Of a stretch of DNA of 21,843 bases, positions 13,092 through 19,868 are shown piece by piece. Under the pieces are notes generated by a model. The model made no database searches and had not been told where the DNA came from. It was given only the letters and a program-made list of their open reading frames with translations. This stretch comes from JAEZFI01 sp044508215 (GTDB lineage: Bacteria; Actinomycetota; Acidimicrobiia; Acidimicrobiales; Microtrichaceae), in assembly GCA_044508215.1 (NCBI GenBank), contig JBIQID010000041.1, positions 1 to 21,843 on the forward strand. The letters are read 5' to 3'. Each line of letters begins with the position of its first letter. Position 1 is the first letter of the stretch. Both the position numbers and the translations under genes were made by a program.

Positions 13092-14791
13092 GCGATCGGA
13101 TCCTCCTCGCCGTGGCGGCAGCCGTCGCCGCCAGCGCCCGCGCGGCCTGGCCCGCGCCCAACGGCCTGCTGCTGGCGCTCGTGGGCCTCGGCGCGATCGC
13201 GGTCACTGCACCTCCACTCGCCGGACAGCCGGCGGGACCGGCTGTGCGGCGCACCGCGGCGGCCCTGGCGGCGCTCGCGCTGGCGCTGTGGGTCGGCGCG
13301 AGGGCCGACGACCAGCTCGCCGCGCTCGACGGAGCCCGGCCCGGGCCCGTCGTCGGGCAGGCGGTGGTGCGCTCCGATCCTGCCCGTGGAGACAGGGGAG
13401 TGGTCTCGGCCGACGTCTCGTTCGACGGCCTCCGCTACCGGCTCGACGCGAGCGGTGCGGCCGGAGCGACGCTCTCGACCGCGACCGTGGGCGGCACGAT
13501 CAGCCTGGACGGGCAGGTGCGACCGTTCGGGAAGCGGACCGGATGGCACGAGTCCCGCCACCTGGCGGCACGGATCCGGGCCGACGAGGTGGGGTGGGTC
13601 GCCGGGCCGGGGCCGATGTGGGCGCCAGCGCACCGGGTGCGCCAGGTGCTGTCGCGTGGCGCGGCGTCGCTCGACCCGGACCACCGGGCGCTCTTCGAGG
13701 GCGTCGTGCTGGGCGACGACCGCCGGCAGCGAGATCTCACACGGTTCACGTTCCAGGCCTCTGGCCTGTCGCACCTGCTCGTGGTGTCGGGATCGAACGT
13801 GGCGGTGGTCCTCACGGCGGCGCGACCGCTCACCGGGAGGCTGCCGCTGCGGTGGAGGTGGCCCTTCGTGGGCCTCGTGCTCGCGACCTTCGGCACCGTC
13901 GTCCGCTGGGAGCCGTCCGTCTGCCGCGCGATCGCGATGGCGGGCGGGGCCACCATCGCCGACCAGATGGGACGCCGCGCCGCCGCGGCCCGGACGCTCC
14001 TCGTCGCCGTGGTGGTGCTGCTCTGCATCGACCCGCTGATGGTCCGCTCCGTCGGGTTCCAGCTGTCGGTCGCGGCGACGGGCGGTCTGGCGGTGGGGGC
14101 CCGACCGATCGCCGAACGGCTCCCGGGCCCACGGATGGTGGCCGAGGCGCTCGGCGTGGTCCTCGCCGCGCAGGCGGGCTGCCTGCCGCTCCTTGTGGGC
14201 TACTTCGGCCTGGTTCCGGCAGCGGGCCTGGTGGTGAACCTCGTGGCCGTGCCGATCGCTGGCTGGCTGATGATCTGGGGCGTGACCGCCGGGCTGGTCG
14301 CCGGGTTCGCCCCGCCGCTCGTCGCCATGCTGCTCCACCGGCCCACGGCGCTCATGGCCGCCGCGCTGGATCGGCTCGCCCGGTGGGGCGCCGCACCCGT
14401 GCTGCCGAGGCTCGACCTCATCGCCGCGGCGGCCGTCGTGGCGGCGGTGGTCGTCGCGCTGCGCGGGCGGTGGCGCCCGGTCCCGCGAGCGGTGCTCAGC
14501 GCCACGCTGGTGCTCGCGGCGTGCGCGTGGAGCGTCCGCCCCCCGGTGCCCGGCGCGTCGCCGCTCGGCCGGGGCGCGCAGCTGGTGGTGGAGCCGAGCG
14601 GGCAGACCGTGGTCCGGCTGGGCGGGCTCGCCCGCCTCGGCGACGTGGCCGAAGGCCTCGAGCGCGCCCGGGTGCGGCGGATCGACCGCCTGGAGGTCAC
14701 GTCGTCCGGACCGGTGGCGGCCGGGACGGCGGCCGCCCTCTCCACCCTGTGGCCGCCCGGGCAGGCGGTGGTCGCGCCACCGGTAGGGTGA
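13088..14791 (+). CDS. comEC: ComEC-like DNA channel protein lacking a functional nuclease domain
   Basis: ComEC forms the membrane channel that imports single-stranded DNA. The 567-residue protein has N-terminal membrane helices, an OB-like external region (about 85-185) and the Competence domain (about 200-430) with the signature ALFEGVVLGDD and SGLSHLLVVSGSNVAVVL, then more helices to about residue 490. Full-length ComEC proteins are usually 700-800 residues and end in a metallo-beta-lactamase domain. Here only about 75 residues follow the last helix; where the metal site (HxHxDH) is expected, the sequence is VTSSGPVAAG (537-546), with no His. No continuation is found in other frames before the folP2-like gene starts 6 nt later. 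Import of DNA, if any, would need a separate nuclease. Confidence 0.9.
   Translation: MSDRILLAVAAAVAASARAAWPAPNGLLLALVGLGAIAVTAPPLAGQPAGPAVRRTAAALAALALALWVGARADDQLAALDGARPGPVVGQAVVRSDPARGDRGVVSADVSFDGLRYRLDASGAAGATLSTATVGGTISLDGQVRPFGKRTGWHESRHLAARIRADEVGWVAGPGPMWAPAHRVRQVLSRGAASLDPDHRALFEGVVLGDDRRQRDLTRFTFQASGLSHLLVVSGSNVAVVLTAARPLTGRLPLRWRWPFVGLVLATFGTVVRWEPSVCRAIAMAGGATIADQMGRRAAAARTLLVAVVVLLCIDPLMVRSVGFQLSVAATGGLAVGARPIAERLPGPRMVAEALGVVLAAQAGCLPLLVGYFGLVPAAGLVVNLVAVPIAGWLMIWGVTAGLVAGFAPPLVAMLLHRPTALMAAALDRLARWGAAPVLPRLDLIAAAAVVAAVVVALRGRWRPVPRAVLSATLVLAACAWSVRPPVPGASPLGRGAQLVVEPSGQTVVRLGGLARLGDVAEGLERARVRRIDRLEVTSSGPVAAGTAAALSTLWPPGQAVVAPPVG
14784..14789 (+). promoter_or_regulatory. Putative -10 element of folP2-like/holA (TAGGGT)
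   Basis: TAGGGT overlaps the last codons of comEC and ends 8 nt before the GTG at 14798, as at leuS and the kinase gene. It suggests an internal, leaderless promoter for the folP2-like gene and holA inside the comEA-holA run. Confidence 0.4.
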
Positions 14792-14797
14792 GTCGCC

Positions 14798-15652
14798 GTG
14801 CGGCTGGAGCTCGGGCCCGATCACTCCTACGACATCACCTACCGGTCGGTGGTGATGGGCATCCTCAACCGCACCCCCGACTCGTTCTACGACCAGGGGA
14901 GCTACTACTCGTTCGACGACTTCCTCCGGAAGGCCGACGGACTGGTGGCGGAGGGCGCCGACTTCCTCGACGTCGGTGGCGTGAAGGCCGGGCCCGGCGC
15001 CGAGGTGAGCACCGAGGAGGAGCTCGAGCGGGTGGTGCCGGCCGTCGAGGCCCTGGTCGAGCGGTTCGAGGTGCCCATCTCGGTCGACACGTGGAACACA
15101 ACGGTGCTCGACGCGGCGCTCGGCGCTGGCGCGGGGGTGGGGAACGACATCAGCGGCTTCTCGGACCCTGCCTACCTGCCGATCTGCGCCCGCCACGGCG
15201 CGTCCGTGGTCGCCACCCACATTCGCCTCGCCCCGAGGATCCCCGATCCCGAACCGCAGTACGACGACGTGCTCGCCGAGGTCCGCGGCTTCCTCGCCGA
15301 CCGCGCGCAGCAGGCGCTCGACGTGGGGATCCCCCGCGAACGGATCATGGTCGACGACGGCCTCGACCTCGGGAAGACCGAGGCGCAGTCGCTCGAGCTC
15401 CTCCGCACGTCGGATCGGCTGGCGGCGTTGGGCTTCCCGACGTTCCTCTCGGCCTCGAACAAGCGCTTCCTGGGCGAGCTGGTGGGCGAGGGGACCGAGG
15501 GTCGGCACGACGCCACGCTCGCCTCGCACGCCCTGGGCATCGGGCTCGGCTGCCGGGTGCTGCGGAGCCACGACGTCGCCGGGTCCCGCCGCGTCGCCGA
15601 CACGATGGCCGCAGTGCTCGAACGGCAGGCCGAGCGGGCGGGGTCGGCCTGA
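14798..15652 (+). CDS. folP2: FolP2-type dihydropteroate synthase homologue
   Basis: A 284-residue TIM-barrel protein of the dihydropteroate-synthase family. It closely follows the mycobacterial FolP2 pattern: ILNRTPDSFYD (22-32) and DVGGVKAGPG (58-67), then SVDTW, GNDISGF, VDDGLDLGK and SASNK. Pterin-site residues (Asp, Asn, the Lys of SNK and the Arg of RSHDV) are kept, but the GGESTRPG loop of true DHPS, which binds p-aminobenzoate and sulfonamides, is replaced by GGVKAGPG. Mycobacterial FolP2 does not act as a DHPS in complementation tests, so this protein probably uses another substrate. In mycobacteria folP2 lies by gpgS; here it lies between comEC and holA. The GTG start is set by the -10 spacing. 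The stop overlaps the holA ATG by one base. Confidence 0.85.
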   Translation: MRLELGPDHSYDITYRSVVMGILNRTPDSFYDQGSYYSFDDFLRKADGLVAEGADFLDVGGVKAGPGAEVSTEEELERVVPAVEALVERFEVPISVDTWNTTVLDAALGAGAGVGNDISGFSDPAYLPICARHGASVVATHIRLAPRIPDPEPQYDDVLAEVRGFLADRAQQALDVGIPRERIMVDDGLDLGKTEAQSLELLRTSDRLAALGFPTFLSASNKRFLGELVGEGTEGRHDATLASHALGIGLGCRVLRSHDVAGSRRVADTMAAVLERQAERAGSA

Positions 15653-16641
15653 TGTCGGTCCCGGTGCACGTCCTCACCGGCGACGACCCGGTGCTGCTCA
15701 GCGAGGCAGCCACCTCGCTGATCCGCGAGCTGCTCGGTGACCGGTCACCCGACGGCGTGCTCGACGAGTTCTCCGGCGACGACTACGAGCTGGCCTCGGC
15801 GGTCATGGCGGCGTCGACCGTCTCGATGTTCGGGGAGCGGATCGTGGTGGCCCGCAACGCCGGCCGCTTCTCGGGTGACGACCTCATGCCGCTCTTCGTC
15901 TACCTCGAGGCACCCAACCCGAGCTCCACCCTGGTCCTCGTCTGGGAGCGGCCCGTCACCGCCGGAGCGGCGAAGAAGCCGTTCCCGAAGAAGCTGGGTG
16001 ACGCGGTGAAGGGCGCGGGCGGCGTCGTGAAGTCCACCGCCGCGCCGAGCCAGGCCAAGCAGGTCACGGCGTGGGTGCACGAGCGCCTGGCCGCCTCGAC
16101 GCTCCGGTTCGCGCCGGCGACCGAGCTGCGGATCGTGGAGCACCTGGGTGAGGAGGTGAACCGCATCGGCGGCCTCGTGGACACCTTGGAGGCGTCGTTC
16201 CCGGCCGGGACGCGGCTGGACCCGGAGATGGTCGACCCCTTCCTGTCGACCGCCGGCGGTGTGCCGCCGTGGGACCTCACCGACGCGCTCAACGCGGGCG
16301 ACGTGGCGAAGGCGGTGACCACGGCCCGGCGGATGATGGGGGGCGGTGGCCGCCATCCGCTCCAGCTGATGGCCACGCTGCAGAACCACTACGAGGCGAT
16401 GCTCAAGCTCGACGGCACCGACTGCCGGACCGAGGCCCAGGCAGCGGAGATCCTGGGCATGAAGCCGTTCCCGGCGAAGAAGGTCCTCCAGGCTTCACGC
16501 AAGGTGGGCCCCGACGGCGTCCGGCAGGCGATCCGGCTGCTGGCGCGGGCCGACGTGGACCTCCGGGGGTTCACCGCGGTGCCGGCGGAAGCGACGATGG
16601 AGGTGCTGGTGGGGCGCCTCGCCGCCCTGGCGCGACGCTGA
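15652..16641 (+). CDS. holA: DNA polymerase III delta subunit
   Basis: HolA is the clamp-loader subunit that opens the beta sliding clamp during replication. The 329-residue length is normal. The N-terminal AAA-like domain begins PVHVLTGDDPVLLSEA and includes the FSGDDYELASAV and VSMFGERIVVARNAG segments. The C-terminal helical part contains VEHLGEEVNRIGGLVDTLE, the collar-like HPLQLMATLQNHYEAML and the terminal LARADVDLRG segment of the family. Translation is probably coupled to the folP2-like gene through TGATG. Position after comEC and before rpsT is conserved in Actinobacteria. Confidence 0.93.
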   Translation: MSVPVHVLTGDDPVLLSEAATSLIRELLGDRSPDGVLDEFSGDDYELASAVMAASTVSMFGERIVVARNAGRFSGDDLMPLFVYLEAPNPSSTLVLVWERPVTAGAAKKPFPKKLGDAVKGAGGVVKSTAAPSQAKQVTAWVHERLAASTLRFAPATELRIVEHLGEEVNRIGGLVDTLEASFPAGTRLDPEMVDPFLSTAGGVPPWDLTDALNAGDVAKAVTTARRMMGGGGRHPLQLMATLQNHYEAMLKLDGTDCRTEAQAAEILGMKPFPAKKVLQASRKVGPDGVRQAIRLLARADVDLRGFTAVPAEATMEVLVGRLAALARR

Positions 16642-16702
16642 GCCGGCACTCGCCGGCCCGGTGGGGAGGTTCGCTCGGTTCGACCGGGTCGCGTGGACCC
16701 GG
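16642..16702. terminator. Hairpins between convergent holA and rpsT
   Basis: GCCGGC-ACTC-GCCGGC (16642-16657) follows the holA stop directly and CCGGGTC-GCGTG-GACCCGG (16684-16702) lies 7 nt past the rpsT stop. Each can serve the gene beside it. Neither has a clear T-tract. Confidence 0.5.
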
Positions 16703-16709
16703 GAGGCCG

Positions 16710-16985
16710 TCAGGCGTCGGCGGTCTCGGCCTGGATGGCGGAGAGGCGCTTGAGCAGGCGGGACTTCTTGCGGGCGCCGGCGTTGCTGTGGATCACGCCC
16801 TTCGCCACGGCCCGGTCGATGCGGGAGATGGCGGCACGGGTGGCCTCTTCGACGCCCTCGCCGGTGGCGGCAGCCGTCTCGGCGGCCTTGGTCCGGGTCT
16901 TCATCTCCGACCGCACGGCCTTGTTGCGCAGACGGGCCTTCTCGTTCGTCCGGTTGCGCTTGATCTGGCTCTTGATGTTCGCCAT
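16710..16985 (-). CDS. rpsT: 30S ribosomal protein S20
   Basis: S20 binds 16S rRNA early in 30S assembly. The 91-residue basic protein starts MANIKSQIKRNRTNEKARLRN and has the typical AISRIDRAVAKGVIHSNAGARKKSRL segment, which is diagnostic. The ATG at 16985 is fixed by the family's MANIKSQ start; the nearest purine-rich run (GAGGA) lies unusually far upstream at about 15 nt. It is antiparallel to holA and has its own likely promoter at the 3' end of the VOC gene. Confidence 0.98.
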   Translation of the reverse strand: MANIKSQIKRNRTNEKARLRNKAVRSEMKTRTKAAETAAATGEGVEEATRAAISRIDRAVAKGVIHSNAGARKKSRLLKRLSAIQAETADA

Positions 16986-17069
16986 GGGTGCGGGTTGGTC
17001 CTCGTGCGTTCGTCAGCCGGGGGGCCGGGAGGTTTCGTGTGGGGGCGCGGCGGCGCGCGCGGAGGAGAG

Positions 17070-17099
17070 AGTGTAGTGGCGCACCGGCGCGGGCCTCAA
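17070..17099 (-). promoter_or_regulatory. Putative rpsT promoter
   Basis: On the minus strand TTGAGG (17099 to 17094) and TACACT (17075 to 17070) are separated by 18 bp, the best -35/-10 pair in the window. The -35 overlaps the stop codon of the VOC gene. RNA would start near 17063, giving a leader of about 78 nt, which is rich in C/G and holds no riboswitch I can recognise. Confidence 0.55.
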
Positions 17100-17851
17100 T
17101 CCCGGGGTTCGTCGATCGAGCTGACGCCGAACACCGCGCCGTGCGGATCGGAGACCATGGCGCCGATCCCGAAGCTCATCCGCTCGGGCGGCATGATCAC
17201 GCTGCCGCCGAGGTCGGCTGCGAGGTCGCAGGACGCCGCGCAGTCCTCGACCGCGAACCAGATCGACCACTGGTCGGGCTCGCCCTCGGACCCGGCGTGG
17301 GCGCCGCAGACCACCTCGCCCTCGACCGTGAAGATCGCGCTGGTGCCGTGGCGCTCCACGCCCAGGCCGAACGCCTCACCGTAGAACGCGGCCGTGGCGT
17401 CCATGTCGGGGGAGGCCAGCTCGTTCCACACGAAGCACCCGGGGTCGTTCACCCGGTCGCAGCCGGGGTTGGTGCCCGGCTGCCACGCGGAGGTGAAGCT
17501 GCCGTTCGGGTCGGCGAACACGGCGAGCCGACCCGAGTCGCCCACGTCCATGGGGCCGGCGATCAGCTGACCGCCTGCTCCCTCGACGCGGCCGATGGTG
17601 GCGCCGAGGTCCTCCACGCTGAAGTACACCGACCAGAACGGCGGCTGCTCCGGGCTCTGCTGAGGTCCGACACCGGCGACCCGGTCGCTCCCGAGCATGA
17701 ACATGCCGTAGCCGCCCGAGTCCGCACCGAGGTCGAAGTCGGCCGTCCAGCCGAAGAGGCGGCCGTAGAAGTCCGCCGACGCAGCGGGATCCGGGCTGCC
17801 GAGGTCGACCCAGCAGGGGGTCCCGGGTGCAAAGGACGTGCGTGCGCCCAT
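17096..17851 (-). CDS. Two-domain VOC (glyoxalase/bleomycin-resistance-like) protein
   Basis: The 251-residue protein holds two vicinal-oxygen-chelate domains, about 10-125 (PCWVDLGSPDPAASADFYGRLFGW ends before residue 37) and 135-250 (FVWNELASPDMDATAAFYGEAFGL). The SPDxxAxxxFYGxxFG repeat opens each half, and DPNGSF and DPHGAVF close them. Such proteins are common in Actinobacteria; members bind or alter small molecules, often with a metal, but substrate cannot be told from sequence. The ATG has GGAGG (17857-17861) at 5 nt. An in-frame extension upstream is a shadow of lepA. It is divergent from lepA and may share a palindromic -10. Confidence 0.9.
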   Translation of the reverse strand: MGARTSFAPGTPCWVDLGSPDPAASADFYGRLFGWTADFDLGADSGGYGMFMLGSDRVAGVGPQQSPEQPPFWSVYFSVEDLGATIGRVEGAGGQLIAGPMDVGDSGRLAVFADPNGSFTSAWQPGTNPGCDRVNDPGCFVWNELASPDMDATAAFYGEAFGLGVERHGTSAIFTVEGEVVCGAHAGSEGEPDQWSIWFAVEDCAASCDLAADLGGSVIMPPERMSFGIGAMVSDPHGAVFGVSSIDEPRD

Positions 17852-17901
17852 CGATGCCTCCTGTGACCGTCGTCGGGGATCCCGGTGCTCGGGCGGTCGG
17901 C

Positions 17902-17931
17902 CGGAAGCGTACGCTGGACCGTCCGCTTCCG
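17902..17931. promoter_or_regulatory. Palindromic divergent promoter region of lepA and VOC gene
   Basis: CGGAAGCG and CGCTTCCG (8-bp arms, 14-nt gap) frame this site. The left arm overlaps the palindrome AGCGTACGCT (17906-17915), which reads TACGCT on both strands: 17910-17915 rightward for lepA (leader about 44 nt) and 17911-17906 leftward for the VOC gene (leader about 48 nt). It may be a shared bidirectional -10 or an operator. Neither direction has a clear -35. Confidence 0.4.
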
Positions 17932-17965
17932 CGGGACCTCGCCGCGGCCCACCCCCTGGACCGAA

Positions 17966-19753
17966 GTGACCGACCTCTCGCACCTCCGGAACATCTCGAT
18001 CATCGCCCACATCGACCACGGGAAGTCGACGCTGGCCGATCGCATGCTGGAGATCTGCGGGGCCGTCGACCCCCGCGAGATGCGCGCCCAGTACCTCGAC
18101 AACATGGACCTCGAGCGCGAGCGGGGCATCACGATCAAGCTCCAGTCGGTGCGCCTGGACCACCGCGACCACGTGATCAACCTGATCGACACGCCGGGCC
18201 ACGTGGACTTCGGCTACGAGGTGTCGCGGTCGCTCGCTGCGTGCGAGGGCGTGATCCTGGTGGTCGACGCCAGCCAGGGGATCGAGGCGCAGACGCTGGC
18301 GAACTGCTACCTGGCGCTCGAGAACGACCTCGAGATCGTGGCGTGCCTCAACAAGATCGACCTGCCGGCAGCCGACCCGGACACGTACGCAGGTGAGATC
18401 GAGCAGGTGCTCGGCATCCCCGCCGAGGAGGTGCTGCGGATCTCCGCGAAGACCGGCGAGGGGGTGGCCGAGCTGCTCGACGCGGTCGTCGAGCGGATCC
18501 CCGCGCCCCAGGGCGACCCCACCGAGCCGCTGCAGGCGCTGATCTTCGACAGCCACTTCGACCCGTACCGCGGCGTGATCAGCTCGGTGCGCGTCATGAA
18601 CGGGTCGCTGAAGAGCGGCTCGCGGGCCCGGTTCATGCAGGCGGCCACCACCCACCAGATCGAGGAGATCGGTGTGCGTCGCCCGGTGCCCACCCCGGTG
18701 GCCGCGCTCGGTCCGGGCGAGGTCGGGTACCTCATCGCCGGCATCAAGGACGTGGGCGAAGCCCGCTCCGGTGAGACCGTGACCGAGGCCGCCCGTCCGG
18801 CCGCCGAGCCGCTCGACGGCTACCGGGACCCCAAGCCGATGGTGTTCTGCGGGCTGTACCCGGTGGACGGCGACGAGTTCGAGGGCCTGCGCGAGGCGCT
18901 CGAGAAGCTGCGCCTGAACGACAGCTCGTTCACGCACGAGCCCGAGACGTCGAGCGCGCTGGGCTTCGGGTTCCGTTGCGGGTTCCTGGGTCTGCTCCAC
19001 ATGGAGATCGTCCGGGAGCGCCTCGAGCGGGAGTACGACCTGAACCTGATCGCCACCGCGCCGTCGGTGGAGTACCGGGTGGTGCGCCCCGACGGCACCG
19101 AGATCCAGGTGGACAACCCCGCCGACCTCCCCGACCCGGGGACCATCGAGGCGGTGCTCGAGCCGTTCCTGCGGGTCACGATCATCGCCCCGTCCGCCTA
19201 CACCGGCACGCTGATGGAGCTGTGCCAGGGGCGCCGGGGCGAGATGCAGAAGATGGAGTACCTGTCGCCCGAGCGGGTGGAGATGCAGTACCGCATGCCG
19301 CTCGCCGAGGTGGTCATGGACTTCTTCGACCAGCTGAAGAGCCGCACCCAGGGCTACGCCAGCCTCGACTACGAGCCGGTGGGCTACGCGGCGTCCGACC
19401 TCGTGCGGGTGGACATCCTGATCTCCGGCGAGCCGGTCGACGCGTTCAGCGCGATCGTGCACAAGGAGAAGGCGTACGACTACGGCAAGCGGATGGTCGA
19501 CAAGCTGCGCGAGCTGATCCCCCGCCAGCAGTTCGACGTGCCCATCCAGGCAGCGATCGGCTCGCGGATCCTCAGCCGCCAGACCGTGAAGGCGTTCCGC
19601 AAGGACGTCACCGCGAAGCTCTACGGCGGCGACGTCACCCGGAAGCGCAAGCTGCTCGAGAAGCAGAAGGAGGGCAAGCGCCGGATGAAGAACCTCGGTC
19701 GCGTGGAGGTGCCCTCCGACGCCTTCATCTCGGCGCTCCGGCTGGACGACTGA
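17966..19753 (+). CDS. lepA: Elongation factor 4 (LepA)
   Basis: LepA is a ribosome-associated GTPase, proposed to back-translocate stalled ribosomes or to aid 30S assembly. The 595-residue protein, of usual length, has the G1 motif AHIDHGKST (14-22), ERGITIK in switch I, G3 DTPGHVDF (75-82) and G4 NKID (129-132), then domain II, the LepA-specific FCGLYPVDGDEFEGLR, EF-G-like domain III/V (GFRCGFLGLLHMEI) and the LepA C-terminal domain ending KEGKRRMKNLGRVEVPSDAFISALR. The GTG at 17966 was chosen because the family starts about 10 residues before IAHIDHGK; an in-frame ATG at 17885 lies upstream of the likely promoter. Confidence 0.97.
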   Translation: MTDLSHLRNISIIAHIDHGKSTLADRMLEICGAVDPREMRAQYLDNMDLERERGITIKLQSVRLDHRDHVINLIDTPGHVDFGYEVSRSLAACEGVILVVDASQGIEAQTLANCYLALENDLEIVACLNKIDLPAADPDTYAGEIEQVLGIPAEEVLRISAKTGEGVAELLDAVVERIPAPQGDPTEPLQALIFDSHFDPYRGVISSVRVMNGSLKSGSRARFMQAATTHQIEEIGVRRPVPTPVAALGPGEVGYLIAGIKDVGEARSGETVTEAARPAAEPLDGYRDPKPMVFCGLYPVDGDEFEGLREALEKLRLNDSSFTHEPETSSALGFGFRCGFLGLLHMEIVRERLEREYDLNLIATAPSVEYRVVRPDGTEIQVDNPADLPDPGTIEAVLEPFLRVTIIAPSAYTGTLMELCQGRRGEMQKMEYLSPERVEMQYRMPLAEVVMDFFDQLKSRTQGYASLDYEPVGYAASDLVRVDILISGEPVDAFSAIVHKEKAYDYGKRMVDKLRELIPRQQFDVPIQAAIGSRILSRQTVKAFRKDVTAKLYGGDVTRKRKLLEKQKEGKRRMKNLGRVEVPSDAFISALRLDD

Positions 19754-19800
19754 CGGCTGCGCGCTGGTTGCGTGGTGGTCCGGGGCGATGAGGAGCGTGG

Positions 19801-19827
19801 CTGGCACTCACCTACACTGAGTGCCAG
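19801..19827. promoter_or_regulatory. CIRCE operator of hrcA-dnaJ
   Basis: CTGGCACTC-N9-GAGTGCCAG is a perfect inverted repeat in the canonical CIRCE geometry (9-bp arms, 9-nt spacer), differing from the TTAGCACTC consensus only at the outer bases. The flanking G and C (19800, 19828) and the inner A and T extend the match to 11 bp per arm. It is the binding site of HrcA, encoded just downstream, so the operon is expected to repress itself until heat or misfolding stress. Confidence 0.92.
19813..19818 (+). promoter_or_regulatory. Putative hrcA -10 element (TACACT) inside CIRCE
   Basis: TACACT lies in the spacer of the CIRCE element, so bound HrcA would cover the -10. It is the same hexamer as the likely rpsT -10. 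RNA would start near 19825 with a 45-nt leader before the ATG at 19869. No good -35 is seen. Confidence 0.5.
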
Positions 19828-19868
19828 CGCTGCGAGCCCGTGTCGCAGCCCCGAGACGACGACCTGAG

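Noticed and set aside
12797..15571. 924-codon antisense frame across comEA, comEC and the folP2-like gene
   Set aside because: It crosses three well-supported genes on the other strand and has no family motif.
12547..15651. Long in-frame extension upstream of holA
   Set aside because: It overlaps comEA, comEC and the folP2-like gene and reads as low-complexity Arg/Pro/Gly; holA starts at 15652 by family alignment.
16986..17069. Possible riboswitch or S20 autoregulatory structure in the rpsT leader
   Set aside because: GC-rich and foldable, but no recognisable conserved motif.
17852..19807. In-frame extension upstream of the VOC gene
   Set aside because: It is the antisense shadow of lepA; the ATG at 17851 has a good GGAGG site and matches the domain start.
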